Assembly (NCBI RefSeq): GCF_950023065.1
Contig: NC_088681.1
Span: forward strand, 50,688,836-50,752,835
Direction: 5' to 3'
Origin: Planococcus citri
Lineage: Eukaryota > Arthropoda > Insecta > Hemiptera > Pseudococcidae
Length of the DNA: 64,000 bases
The translations under genes were made by a program, and so were the position numbers. The notes below the pieces were generated by a model, which saw nothing but the letters and a program-made list of their open reading frames with translations, did not search any database and was not told the origin of the DNA. Shown piece after piece: positions 11,737 through 26,700 of the stretch (positions are counted from its first letter, which is position 1; every line of letters begins with the position of its first letter).

Positions 11737-14700
11737 CTACACAAAACACCCATCACCGAAACAACAACAATTAATTGTTAATCCAAAAGGATAAAGGAAA
11801 AAGGCAAAGTTTATATTAACAAATTACAAAACCATGTACATAAATGCTTGTGTTAGTTATAGGAGTGTAACCATATACCCTTATTCTTGTTACGATGCTA
11901 TGGGTACCAAAAGGGTCAAAAATTGTTGAGCTTTTTCATCCTATAGTCGCAAGAAAACTTTCTCTCGGTAATAAAAACTTTTAGCCGAGTTGTCCTCTTT
12001 TTTTTTGCAACTTTCCTACAGCCTATGGAGTTTCACATTGAAAAACGATAAAACTGTAAGAGTCGCTCTTGGTCTTTTTTTCACTTTTGCTCCTCTTATA
12101 ATATGAACGAGTATTTTTCGAAAAACTTTGATACGTTTTGTGGCTGCTTTCGAGGTAGGGTGTATGCGGTTGAACAAGATACCAAGCTGCGATAAATATT
12201 TATCGTTTGGGTATCGTAGAAACAAGAATAGGAAAAAAACCCACCGCCATTTATTGATAACGCAGGTGCGAAGTTATTATTTGAACGAGTGCAAAAAATA
12301 TTTATAATAAATGTCAAATTTTTGCATCAGGATAAAAGGACCTACGAATACCTCTTTACTTTACCTATCCCTTTGAATTCATCGATTCGATAGAGGCAAC
12401 AAAAAATACACGTTTTACCTACGTTTAAGAACATATAAAGGATAACGTGAAATTTCCTAAATAAGGATTTTAATAAATTAGTCGCAAGGTTGAGGCCGAT
12501 TAGAAAGGTTATTTTTCAAGATAAAATATCTTCGATGCCTTTTTTCCCCTACACTAAATAGGTACCTATAAATGGAATGCAGCCTATTAAGCGATACCAC
12601 CACCGTCGATTAATTAGAATTTTAGGTTTTTCATACCATCAAAATCGTCATTTTTTATTTCGATTATTGAAACAGATCCTCCTTTAAGACCATTGGCTGA
12701 GAAATTGAAAACATTATCGTAGTAAATTGATGGAGTTTGAGAAAACGATAAGGGAGAAAAAAAACTTTGAAAAATGTGTACCTTGGGATTTCACTTTGTT
12801 CATGAACGCTTGATCGTCATCGCATAAATGTAATCTTCTTAGCTGACTTAGTGGTACGTTTTCAGTGTTGTATGGAACATCGGAGTTGTAGTCTACAGTG
12901 TCTGTAAAAATTATAAAAAATTAATTTGCATGAAGATATTATACCACTTGTTAAATTAGAATTGAAATACATAAGTTTGTGTTAATGCCTTGAGAAGGAG
13001 CCAAAAAAAAACGTATGTTAGGTTTTCAAAATTTTTACGAAGAAAAGTGACTTTGATTTGAAAGTCTGACTGTCAAGATTTACTCGTAAAATTTTTAGAT
13101 TTCTGTCTAAAAAAATTTAAGTAAGTAGGTATTCTTTTTCCTCTTTAAAAATATGAAAGAGTGTTTGCGATTTTCAAAAGACAAAAATCAAAACTTTAGC
13201 CATAAAAATAAAAAAAAATATTTTTCAGAAAAAATAAGTAAGTACCTAACCTTATCTAAAGGTAAATTTTTCAAGAAAATAAATTAATAGCTCTTATAAT
13301 GATTAAGAATCGTTCGAATTTTAAATTTCAGCGTTGCCATATTTCCACCTTAAGGAAGAAAATAGCGTTTTTTACAACGAAAAAAAAATTACAACGATCT
13401 GAACTGAACAGCTTATAAAATTTATTTTGAAAACCATCCAATTTTAAAAGTGCATTTTTAGCCTTCGTTTGTGCGATACAATCATGTAATTTTTTTGCAC
13501 GAAAATTCAACGCAACAAAATTTAATATTCGTTGAGAAAGTTGAGAGAGCAAAGGAAACTTTGAAATTTTTATCTGATGATATTTTTAAAAATTGAATTT
13601 TAGTTTTGTATTTCCAGCTTGGATATACTTTTTGTAAGGAAGGGGGTGGGGGTGGAAAAGATGTAATCAGTGATTAGATGAGTTTAAAAAACTCAGTTTT
13701 TTTATATAGGGAGAAGAATAGAAGGATTTGGAATAAGCAAGGTCTTTTAATTCATATCAATTTTCAATGCTTGAAATTACTTTTTTTTACCAATATTTGA
13801 ATGAAAAATTTAAACACTTATTTTTTATAAAAATACGTAGGTACCAACCATAGGTAAATTATGCTTCAAAATCCGAAAATTTTCTGATGAAGGCTTAAAA
13901 ATTTATTTAAGAGTTACATAAAATTTGAAAATGTGGTTTTTAGAACATATCGTTCAGGTTCTGAAATTGCAAAAATAAAAAATCGTCGAACCCTTCAAGA
14001 TTTTTGCTGTGGGAAATTTTAGAATTTCTATCAATCAAAAAGGATGAAAAAAAATTTACAATTCAAATTTCAGATTCAGACTTCCAGAGGTAAAAAAAAT
14101 GAGGACCATGCTTGAAAATCAGAAGAAATTTTGTAGGTAAGCAACTGAAATTTCAAGTCGAGAAGTTGAGAGGCAAAATTGAGAAACTTGTCTAAAAATC
14201 ATTCAAATTGTTCCATGTTGATTTTGAAAAATCTGCATGGAAAAAAATTTACTTTTGCTTTGACTGAGTGAATTTTATTTCCAAAGTGAAATTTTTTGAG
14301 ACCTGAAGAATTTTGCATTGTCATTGATAAGTTTGGTAAACTATTTTTTGTTCAATTTAGCTTGATTTTAGACTGTTTCAAAAATTGGCAGATTTATGAA
14401 AAAAGAAAGTTTGCGAATAATCAAGAAAAAATCGAAAATTTCGTATTTTAAAATTCGAAGAACATTCTAAAAAATTGAAAAAATAGACCCAATTTTTTAA
14501 AGTATAAGATTTTTATATTTTGTGTTGAAAAAAATATTGAAAAATCGTATAAAAATACACTAAGTAATTGGGCTAAATTTCAAATACAGAATTTCATTTC
14601 TAGATTTTTGGCAAATTTTTGAAATGTTGATGGCTTATTTTCCACCAAAAAAATTGAAATTCGATATTTTTTCCATCATTATGTATTTTTAACCACCTGA

Positions 14701-17700
14701 ATTTAGTTAAAGGGTTTCTTAATTTTCACGTTTCAGTTTTGGAAAAATTGTCTTAAAAAAGTCAAAGTGAAGTAATTCAACATCCTGAAAATTGGGTTCA
14801 ATTATCATCCTTATCGAATGATTCAGGTTGATATAAATTTTCAAAATCTGTTTCTACAGCTTTTAATCCTAAACTTTCTTCAACATTTTTTTTTTTTTAG
14901 AAGAGGAAAGAGGTGAAAAATTTGTCGATTTTGTCGTTCAAGAACGTATGAACATGAAAAGTTGAAAGGTTTGTTTCTTCTTTTCGACCTCACTCATCGA
15001 TTAGTGATACCAATTCAATTTTTTGCAAAAAATAATGATGGGAAATAATTCCAAATTCAAAGTGGCGGAAATAAAAATGTTGAAATTTTGAACGTAAAAT
15101 TGATCAAAAAAATCATAAAAGTGGTTGAATCTGGTAAATATAATTTTTTTCCTTTTTATGATAACTTTCTTTTCAAACTGGAGGGTCCAAAAATTCGCTG
15201 CAGGCTTCAGAATGGCTCAAAACTTTTAACATTGATTCGAGCAGTTAAATGTAGAACATTAGCCCAGATTTCCTCCTCAATTGAATCAATTTTTTTTCAT
15301 GAAATTTGGCTTGAAATTTCAAAAATTTCTTAAAAAACAAAAAATGAAATTCAGCTTCTAAAATTTTACTTGATGGCTCATTTTCCATTTTTTGAAGGAT
15401 TTTTCGATTTTTCTAAACGCAGCAGTTTAAACTGGAGGGTCCAAAAATCCGCTACAGGCTCCAGAATGGCTCGAAACTTCTAACATTGATTCGAGCAGTC
15501 AAATGTGGAACATTAACGCAGATTTCCTTCTCAATTTTATCAATTTTTTTTCATGAAATTTGGCTTGAAATTTCAAAAATTTCTTAAAAAGCAAAAAATG
15601 AAAAAAATTGAATTTTGACAGTTTGGTACCTAACTACACTGCCAATAAATTGATTTTTTTTAAATATAAGGATCTTCAATTCTTCATCTTTTGAACTTTT
15701 TAAGAACACAGGGTTGGAGAAACTTTTCTACTTTGCTTACTCTATCACCAATAGGGTCCTTTGCAAGTTGCAACTAGATACCCATCTTATTTATTCATTG
15801 TAGAAAATAAGTGTAGGTATATCTGCTTATTTAATATCTATTTTTTATTCTTCAAAATATGTAATTACCTACATATGTAGTTATACCAGCAAGTTCAACA
15901 CTTACCATCTTCAGATCCAGTAATCCTCTGAATAACTTTGAAGGAACGACTTTGAATCGGTTTCGAATCCGGTTCGTTGAAGGATTTATTAGAATTAACG
16001 ATAACATTACCTCGACTACACAAACACACAAAAAAAAGCACGATTAGAAATTTTTCAGATTATTTTACTAAACCAAATTGATTGAAAAAAAAACCCATAC
16101 TTGACATTATTTTGATTCGATGGTGCATTTTGATTATTCACAGGTGTACCCCACCTTTGAGAATTTGGTTTAGGATTAGGTTGGTTAAATGTCTGATTGC
16201 TGCCTTCTATTTGAATAGGTATTACACGTGTACCAGATACTGGTTTGTCAGAGTCTGAGAATTCCTTTTCAGTCTAAATTGAGAAAAATAAAACTTATTA
16301 AAAAAATCCCCTATTCACAAAAAAACACAATATTAGGTAGATATTGATCAATCATTTCTCACCTGAACTTGCTGTACACGAGGTTTCCTTTCATAAATAA
16401 CTTCTTTTTGTTCGTTCTCCGCATTATTTCTATTTCTATTAACCCAAGCAGGAGCCGGACCTTCCTGAGACTGTTGATTTTTCTGCAGCCAAGGTGTAGG
16501 AGCTTCACGTAGAACAGGAAACGATGGTTTGCTACTCGTATTTTGAGCAGGTTCAGTAGTAACCGGAGGTATATAAATCGAACCGACTTGAGCCCTAGGC
16601 TGATCCTTTGGTTTATCCTGTTGCGAGTTTGTAATCACGATGGTCCTAGTTGGCTGAGATTGTTGTTGTTGTTGTTGCTGCTGTTGCTGAGGTGTTGGAC
16701 TCGATGGTGAATTCACTATTATGGTTCTGCTGGCTGGATTCTGAGGAGTTGGGCTCGGTTGCGAATTATTTATTACGATGGTTCGGACTGGTTGTTGATT
16801 ATGTTGCTGCTGTTGCTGTTGTTGTTGTTGATGAGGAGGACTCGATGGGGACGAATTAGTCACTACAATCGTTCTGGTGGGTTGATGTTGCTGCATAGGA
16901 GTTGGGCTTACCGATCTCCTCTGTGGCGGTGGAGGAGGTGTCATGGTTTGTTTCTGGACTTGAGGTTGAGGCTGAGGCGGTGGAGGGGGCGAAGGCGCAA
17001 TCGGTTGTTTTTGAGGCGATTGATTGTGATGAGATTGCAGGTTTTGCGATGGTTTCTTCGGCAAACCGTTCTGCGGAAATACAGGTATGGCTATTTGAGG
17101 TGTCATGGCGGCGATCGCAGAAGGGGGCAGGGTACTCGGGTGAACAGTCGGTGGAGGTGTGGGTAAAATTATATCATCCGGTGTTTGGGCATTTTTCACG
17201 ATTCTGCGCTGCATTCGAGGACTCTTGATCTCCGATAAGTCGATACCACCAGGTGTATACGTGAATGGCTTCTTGTCTTTCATCATTGCGTTTTGGATCT
17301 TGGCCGGTGGCTCGCAACGATCTGAGATCTGCAATTTGAAATCGAGTGTTGTACATATTTTTATAATGCAATTCGCGTCACACACACGAGTGTAGGTATA
17401 AATATAATATCTTACTTCAGACTTTAGCCTTATCGTTGGAATTGTGCCATTCATCGTGGGAGGTGGCGGAGGAGGAGGTGCGGGGGCCGGAGGAGCCGGC
17501 GGTGCGGCAACATTATTGCAATTAGGAACCGCAGCAGGAGTACCTGCGAATTAAGAAGTCATTGAATCGAATGCGGATAAGTTCACATAAAATACATGGT
17601 ACGTAGAAGTACTTCCTTATAATAGAGTTCACCTAGGTCTATAAAGTGATTTATTTCGAAGGTGAACTTACTTTCGCACGATGCCTGCGCCGTAGGGCTA

Positions 17701-20700
17701 TTTTCCGTTGTTTGACTCATTTGTCGTCTGTAACAGAAGAATAAAAATGACAAATTAATAACTCGTAGAAGTAATTTTTTTTCTGGGGAAATTTTCCCAT
17801 AAATGAAGATTTTTAGCAGTAGGTAATTACATTATAAAATATCTATCGTCGAGTGGAGTGTTTCTCCCTCGTATCATTTTAAAGTGTTATTAACGCAGTC
17901 GTTAACGAACTGCTAGATGATAAATCGAAACAAACGCAATTAATAAAGTCGTTAAGACCACAGTTGAAAATTTTCATCAACGTACTTTATGTAAGTATGA
18001 TACGACTTCTTACACAATATATCATGCTCATTCGTCGTTATCGTACACAAATAGACTGCCTACCAAGTTCCTCCAACTTCCAAGTTCTCTCTTTATTTCA
18101 AAAGAAAATATTTTCCACGATTTTCATCATTAAGTGCTCGATCCTCATCAGCATCGTGTAAGCCGATTAGACTAATATTTGCAAGACGAACATAGCAGAA
18201 GTTTAAATAATTTGTTGTTTATTTTTTTTTACCTACTGTTTCTTGGTTTCATGACCTTTCCCCGTTGATTACCTTCGCCGATCGAAAACATACTAAATAT
18301 GGTATGCAATTGTACCATTCTTGTCGTGTAACCTTCGATGCTATTAGTTCGTATTACATCGATATAATTACGCGTATCTAAGTCTTTTTTCGTTCCAATT
18401 AAATGGCACTTATAGTTTCAAGTTGTTAACGAAGATCTATTATGCTTACGTTTTGAATTATTATGTGTCTATAGGTTATGTGTCGATCTCTAAGAGAATT
18501 TATTTTGGAGGTAAAAATAGAGATGAAAAATATCGCTGTTGAAGCAATTGTGAGCTTGAGTTCTCCTCCCTCTCCTTCATCATTGTTCATTAAGAGTAGA
18601 TATTTTTGAAATGGGCAAATAAGTGATTGAAAATTTGAAACATAAGAAATTGCTTGGAGTGTTTATCGAAATGGATTGTACCTACCTAAAATTTTAAATT
18701 AAGTAGGTACTCGAAACGTATGAAAATACGAACGTTAGGTGGGTACCCTCCATACGAGATAAAAATGGTTCCAATTCTAGAAAAATTTACGCTATTGGCC
18801 TAGAAGTTGACTACTAACGACTGAATTTGTAAACTGTCACGAGAAAACCCGGTCCAAAACATAAATTTTAAATAGCAGCTGTTTGAAGTTTCAAATCTAT
18901 GTATTAGGTGATCTATGGGTCGGAGGTTGGTGAAATTTGTACCACTTTTGGCCACCAGGGGTGCCAACATAACCTGACATTTTTTTCAAAATCAGGATTG
19001 CCAAAGGCCGATAGTCAAAATTTCCCAAAATCGATTTTGTCGTTTTTTTTTTAATTACGCACAAAAATGTTGCAAAAACTACTAAGAATGAATTGTTAAA
19101 CCTAATATAAAATAAAGTTATTTATTGAGTTTTTCAATTCTTTCAAAAAACTTATGTTCAAGGTGAAAAGAGTTGATTTTTCCAGCTTAAGCCTGATTCA
19201 AATTTCAATAAAATTACACTAATCCTCCAAATGTGGGCCGATTGCCCCAAAAATTTGCATATTGACTCCCCAAAACATACTTTTCAAGAAAATCATAAAA
19301 AAAAATTTTCAAACTTTTTTTGTAGTTGCTTTTGTTTTTTTAACCTTGAATTTAGGGTCAAAAGAATCGTTTGTGAACGTTTTAACCACCACAGGCGGAT
19401 TCTGCACACTGAGTACTACCAACATCCATAAAAAAATCGATTTTTTGGACACTAACCTGGTTTTCTCGTGACAGATCACAACTTTCAGTTTCAGTATTCA
19501 TTATAGTTCTTGTTTTATTCTCAACTTTGAAATTTTATCGGTAGATAGGAACCTATTAATATTAATTTTAAATTCCAATCATAGGTTTTTCTATTTCATT
19601 TTCAAAGCTTTCAATTTAGGCTATTTCGATTTTACATATTTACCAGTTCTCGAAAAAGAGATAAGTAGGTGTAATTAGGGAATTGGAAAAAATAAAATTC
19701 GATACCTTACCCCCCCCCCCAAAAGACATACCAAGAGGAAAAAAAGAATCAAACTCAAAAACTCTGTGAAAATCGAATCCAAAAAAATATCATCCTTTGC
19801 AACCTTAATACGAGTATGAAAGAAAAAATTCTATAACTAAATAAAACATTAAAGCAAATCCAAAAGCTTTCAAAAATTTGTATTTTACGTAATAGGTGAA
19901 AACACAATGTTTTTTATGTAAAGAGTTTGATTTTTTCGGTTTCAAAATTTTATAAATTTGACTGATGATTTTTTTTAGGAACTCCAAGTTTGAAAAAAAA
20001 TCAAAAAGGCCCGAATGAATGGAGCGTAAAAGCTTTAAAAAGATCGTACATACTATTTTGATGAATGAAATAGCTTTATTTTTTTAATGTGAGGGTTAGA
20101 TTTTTTTTGGTTTCAAAATTTTAGAATTTGACTGATGATTTTTATAGGAATTTCAAGTTTGAAAAAAAAATCAAACAGACCCGAATGAACTGAGGGCAAA
20201 AGCGTTCAAAAGTTCGTATTTTGATAAATGAAATAGATTTGTTTTTTTTATGTGAAGAGTTTGATTTTTTCGGTTTCAAAATTTCAGAATTTGAATGATG
20301 GATTTTTAGAAATTCCAATTTCGAAAAAGAAAAGCAAACCAACTAGAACGAAGTGAGGGCATAAGCTTTCAAAAATCTGAGTGTTGAGAAGTAAAAAAAA
20401 GGTCTATTTTTTAATGTAGGTAAGGAGTTCATTTTTTGATTTGAACATTTTTTGAGTGTTAGTAATAGATTTTTTAGAAAATTTGATTTTGAAAAAGATA
20501 AACTTGACAGGCTGGAGCAAAGCGAGGCCCGAAGTTTTCAAAAAAATTATCTATAATTCAAAAAGTAAATTATTCGGTAATTTTTTTTTTACAAGAAGTC
20601 GATTTCTCCACATTAAGAATTTTTGACCCTGAGCAGACGTTACGTTTTCCATGTGCAGAAATTATTCAGAAACATAAAAATTACCTACGTAGCTAAAATT

Positions 20701-23700
20701 TTTTGCTCGAGCGAAGTGAATGGGAAAAGATTTCAGAAATATTTTATTTAAGTTCTAAACAGTTGGAAAAATAGATTCTTCATTAAGTCTAAAATTTTTT
20801 TAAATTTGTTGACTTTTTCAAAATTTGACAACTTTGGAGGAAGGTTAACCCCCCCCCCTCGGTTTCGTCACTGCCTGGCATGTTTATTTTAACGAATTCG
20901 AAGTCGAGTTCAAATTTTTTAGGCTATTCAATACCTCAGTGTCCCTCTAAAAAATATGGCCGCAGCTACAAAAAATCATTTAAAAATCGGTCAAGCCAAT
21001 CAAAAATATTTTAAGTCTCGTTGAATTGACATCGTAAAGTACAAAGGTCGAAAAATATAGGTCTAAAATAATGTGAAAGAATAATTATGATATCCTGTCC
21101 AGCCTTTCAGAGTCCAATGCAAAAATAAACGATAAAAATAAAAAATTTCCTAGATCGAAAGGATCATTGACCCAGATATCTACTTCAACTGTTACCACAC
21201 AGAACTCAATTCAATGTACACAAGGGGTCACGGTTGAAACTCTGCTACTTCAGGCGCCAAAACATACGTGATCATTCTTCCAGATATGACTTCCTAACTC
21301 AACTTTTCTACTTCCTTATATCCCACAATCATCACAAACAAACATATGTTGTCCTTTTTTAAAACCGACCATCCCAAAGCCCTTTACCTTGCCTACTGCA
21401 TTGGAAACACTTCCAAAAAAAAAAAAAAAAACTTTCGTAATAATAATTTTAATATTCCCATTCACCTTCTTTTTTCCACGTAATAAGTCGTAGAGATAAG
21501 TAGTCCAACAGCTTTTAATGTTGAGATTTTCTCAACTTGAGAACTAAAAATACCGAGTCCATTTGCCTTTTCGAATCAGCTCGAACGTTGCCAAAAATTA
21601 CATAATTAATTCCAAACTGTGCGGTTAAGAGCTTAGTGAGGCAGCCTTGAACCATCAAGCAAAGTTGCTGCACAAGTCCAATACATCATCGTCGAGCCTA
21701 TAGTAAACCATAATGAATGGTACTTTGTTCGACTTTAATTAAGCCGAACGCGCGAACTTAACAACTCCAACGTGGACCCTAAAATCTGGCAAATTTCCTA
21801 ATAAAAACGTAAAAATTGGCAAACTTAATTGCCTTGAATGGGCAAAAAGTACATCTACACGTACACATTTCAGGTGTCTACAGTGTAAGGTCGTTAAACG
21901 AATTCGAATATGTGACACTTACCTACCCTATTCGTCAGAATGACTAAAATCTAATACATTTACTCATTTCGATTTGCAACTCAGATTACGTATAGTACTG
22001 CGAGAAACCACTGTAGTTTAGGTATAGGTACTTAATTCCATCATGTTCGCAATCGCCATACAGAAGTCATGTGAAAGTGGGAAAAGCCTGAGGTAACTAT
22101 ATATCGGTTTTACTAATTCTCATCGTGTAACGATGCGATATCAATGTCATGGATTTAGTTTCACGGCTCCAACACAGATGAGGATGCTGATATGTACTTT
22201 GCAAAATGTTTCTGTGTATGTGTATGTGTGTATTTCTCTCTTCCTTTCTCCACTGGTGCTGGTGGTACATCCGTGCTACAGAAATTATCCCTGTCTCTTT
22301 GTCTCGTTCTAGTTTCTCGCATCTCGCTCAACTTGTGGGATTCGTCGTTTCATTGTGATTGACGTTAACCGAATACCACCTCGTAATTCGTTAAAATGAT
22401 GCTTCAACAAGTTGACAAATGCTATACTCTTGGGATTATTTGCATTCTTACGCACACCGCGACGTACCTACACTTATGTCGAGAGAAGATGATTACCTTA
22501 ATTTAAATTCGCACCGAGTAGTAATATTTCGCCGAGTAGGTAATATTCCTATTTTCCTTGGCGTGACATAATAATATACGTCGAGCACAAAGTATACGAG
22601 TGGATACGATATAAAATAAATATCGTCATAAACGTTTTCTTGTACGTTGTGTACCTAAGAGGAAATAATACAAGCCAAAGAAGAAAAATAGAGCCTATTA
22701 TCTCATATAAGCGAAGTAATTTGAAATTTTTACCTGATTAAAGATATCAGAGACGGGATGATTTAGTTGATGAGATACCAACTAGCGGGTGAAGAATTTT
22801 TGATGACGACAAAATGTGACTAAAAATGAGGGGGAAAATACTTATCAGAATTGCTATAAAATTATATGATAAACGTTCAAAAATAGTGTCAGGCAAAATA
22901 TTTTGTCAGACTTTCCATATATTTAACTTAATTGCACAAACAAAAAATATTAATTTGTGATTCAATTTGATCATTTTTAAACGAAAATTAAAGGCAATTT
23001 TTGCTTTAAAAAAAAATCAAATTGCGAAAAAAATCATTTGTTGTAGGCTATAATGAACTTTAAAAAATCAATGAGCTACCTACAAATAAGTATGTACATA
23101 GAATTCAACATTAAAACCTCATCCAAATCCCGAAATTGGCAACAAAAAAACCTTGAGAAAAAATTCATTTGAAAATTTTAAAATCACCACTGGAAAATTC
23201 AATTTAAAAAAAAAAAAAAATCCATTGAAAATTACTACAAAAAAATCAATGTGAAATCTAAGCAAATTTCAAACAATAAATCATCATCACTAAAAATTTT
23301 TTCATTACCACGACGCGACGATGAAATGCATATAGGTACATAATACGTAGGTAAGTATTATTTGAAATAGTCACAAGAAAATTTATCAAAATAATATTCA
23401 TAAAATTCTGCAAACTTTTATTTTGAAATCATTTCCCCCTCCCCAATTAAAATTCATTTTAAATAGAAAACAAAAACATTTCTTTTTTCGCAAAAAAATC
23501 ACTTGAAATCACCTAAATTGAAAATCACATTTCAATAACACGTCAAAATCACCTCGAAAAACTTGAATCAAAATTACAGTAAGTCCCACACATTAGAATT
23601 TCTGAGAAAGGTCCAACTTTCTTTTCCTGATAAGAGTAGCAAAAACAAATTAGGCTGAGTGTGGCGAGGGCGAGAGCAAAAGCTTTTAAAAATTCTCATT

Positions 23701-26700
23701 TTGATATGTGAAAGAACGATGTTTTTTCGTGGGAGGCAGTTGATTGTTTTGGCTTCTAAATTTCAGAATTTGAATGCTTTTTTTTTAGAAATTGCAGGTC
23801 TGAAAAAGAAAAGCAAAAAGGCCCATATACAAAGTGAGGGCAAAAGCTCTCAAAATTTCGTGTTTTGAGAAGTAAAAAAATGTATATTTTTTTCGATGTG
23901 AGGAGTTTACTTTTAGATTTACATGCACATCTATTTCGTTTATATTCGACATTTTCAAGAGTTATAGCTACCTCTACAATTCTACATTGAACAGGTACAG
24001 AAATTAAGAAATAGAAAAACTGTACTCAGCTCGAGAAAAATATTTCAAAAATGAGCAACCATCATATCAAGTTCTAAAAAAGTAGACGAATAAGTCTCTT
24101 TCTTAAGACTGAAAATTTCCAAAGTTTATCGACAAACGTTATATTTTTACAAAATTTAAACCGTGCTTTATTCGTCAAATTTTAGCAGTGACCCTGGGCC
24201 AATGAGAGGGAGGGGGTCGAGGCCCCCATCCCCTCTCTTGGCTACGTCCCTGATTGACTAATCTTCAAAAGGTAGAGAAAATCACGAAATTTCTGCAAAA
24301 TTTAATAAAAATTGGATGAAAAAGTGTTTGAATCATGTTATTATAAAAACACAAATTAAAGATTTAAAACGAGTAAAAATTGGCGAAAGATAGGTAGTGA
24401 AATTTTTGTAAAATTTTATAAAAATCGTACAAAAAAGTGTTCAAAACAATCATACAATATTTAAAGACCAAACGTAGGTAATCGAAAAAGTATTAAACTC
24501 AACTTCAAAAAACACCAAAAAGTGATGAAATTTTAACATTTCAAATAGGTACGTTTTTTTCATGTATGTAAATTTTTTTCATCACAGAAGCATCTCGAGC
24601 ATTTATCAAAATGGTAGCTTGGTTTTTGAACTTCTTATAAACGGAAACAAGAGCTTTTACTTACACTGGGGGGAGGGGGGGGGGTTAAGAGTGCGATTAC
24701 TTGGTCTCAACTGGCCCAATTTATTTTAATTAACAAGCACCAATTGCATTTATACTCAAGTGCTAAGTTGAAGTGGATTAATTTTAGGGTGTTTTTTGAA
24801 AACTGAGTTTTCCAAAAAGTTGCCCGAGGCTTCAAAATGGCTTAAAACCATTCTCCAATCAACTCAGCATATCAAAATAAGCTATGAAGTAAGCTTCAGC
24901 TTTTCAACTTCATTGAATAAAAATTTTACAAATAGTTCAACTTTCAAAAATATGTTGGAGACTCCAAAATTAGGTACATATTCAAAACAATTTGAAATCG
25001 GTTCTAATGAATTTGAATGGTCAAAAATAGGGTAAATGCCGAATTGCAGTTTTCTAGACTAATTTGGTAAAATCCTGATTTTTCGTATGTTTAGACCAAT
25101 TTTAAAAAATTTATGCACCAAAAATTGAAAAATATATTTTAGCATCCGAAATTTTGGCTGGCGATGTATTTTTGCACGTTCTTTTGATTTACTCGAAGCT
25201 TTGGCCGGTTCAAAAATGTAACCGGTGAGGATACCTCTTTTGTTCTGTTAAAAAATAAGGAAAGGAGAATTCAATTCTCAGCTCAGTAGCAGTAGCTTAC
25301 ACCCGAAAGGAAAAATATTCCAGATATTCTAGAAGTAGGCAAATGAAGGATCACACCGTTTCTAGCTTCAGAACCCCCCCCCCCCCCTAATAAAATATTG
25401 GAAGTAAAACTCAAAAAAAAAAAATCATCACGTCCCTTAAAAACGTACCTACCTTCAAAAATTCGATTCCAAAACTTAGTAGGTACCTAACCTATCCAAT
25501 TTTGGAAGAAAATATTTCTTACCAAGGTAAAATTTCCAAGACACTAATCCCCGTGATAATCTCATTTTCGGTATAATTTTTTCACGTGACAAATTATAAG
25601 TGACATTTTGAGTCATGAATGCGAATAAGATAGGCTTTATGGCAAAAGTCTTTGCTGGCAGCTTGATCCCTAATCTAAGCAATGTTTTTTCGCTGGTGAC
25701 AAATGACCATCGTTTACTTCTACTCTTCATCTACTTACAACATACTATAGGTAGGTATAGCTCAGCTCTTTCCAGGGCGTAGTAGTAGGTACGTAATTTC
25801 GCTTCTCTTCGTGTCGCTCGATTAAACAGTATAAAAATTCATCAGTTGCACGTGTTAAGTGTAGATACATCTATTACTCGTACTAGTATTACGGTGTGAA
25901 TTTTTTTCACTTAAAATGGCACCGTAGACGAGCCTCTTTTTGTACTACTACGACGCGACAAATTGTCATGTCATGTCTTTTTACCTACCTTCCCTTTTTC
26001 TTTTATCTTATGTGTTTTTACCTTGAATATGGTTGAAGTTCAACGAGCACAAAACGCAAACGTATTGGAAATAAACCATCGACTGTACTATAAGAGCTGT
26101 TCATGTTCACTATTAGTGTAATTACATGTATCATACGTAACTTAGATATACCTATACACAATAATGTTAAGTGTACAAGTGGACGACTTCGTGATAAATA
26201 TTTCGCAGGTAAGCAATAAGTTGAAGTACAAAAATATAAACGAATGAATATACGACGACGTACCTAAACCTATGACTCGTCTATGCAACATCGAACACAG
26301 CTATGACCTTTCCTTTATACACACAGACTCGAAAAAGTAAACACGGAAACGACGATAGACACGAGGTGGTTTGTGATCTCTCGCGAATTAATCTAGTTTT
26401 CATATTTTCAAAATTTATACACGAGATTCTGCTGCAGAGTGCAAGAGCAAGGAGACGATGGCAATGGCTAAGTCTCGTATCCCTTTTAACTTTCAGCTTG
26501 GGCAAACATTTTCGCTAATTGAAATTTTCATCTCGTAGCATTTTGCACGACTCGTTATTTATTCTAAACTTCGTTATAAGATTCTCTTCTCTGCCATCTC
26601 ATGTTTGACGTGTATTAAAAGCGATATGGCGAATTCACAAGTTTTGATAACCTCCTCCCTGTCCCTCTCATTTTCCTCCAAACCTCATTTCTCCATCATC

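Noticed and set aside
16650..17228. Several overlapping + strand open frames rich in Val, Leu and Arg
   Set aside because: They are antisense shadows of the Gln/Pro-rich coding exon 16363-17328.
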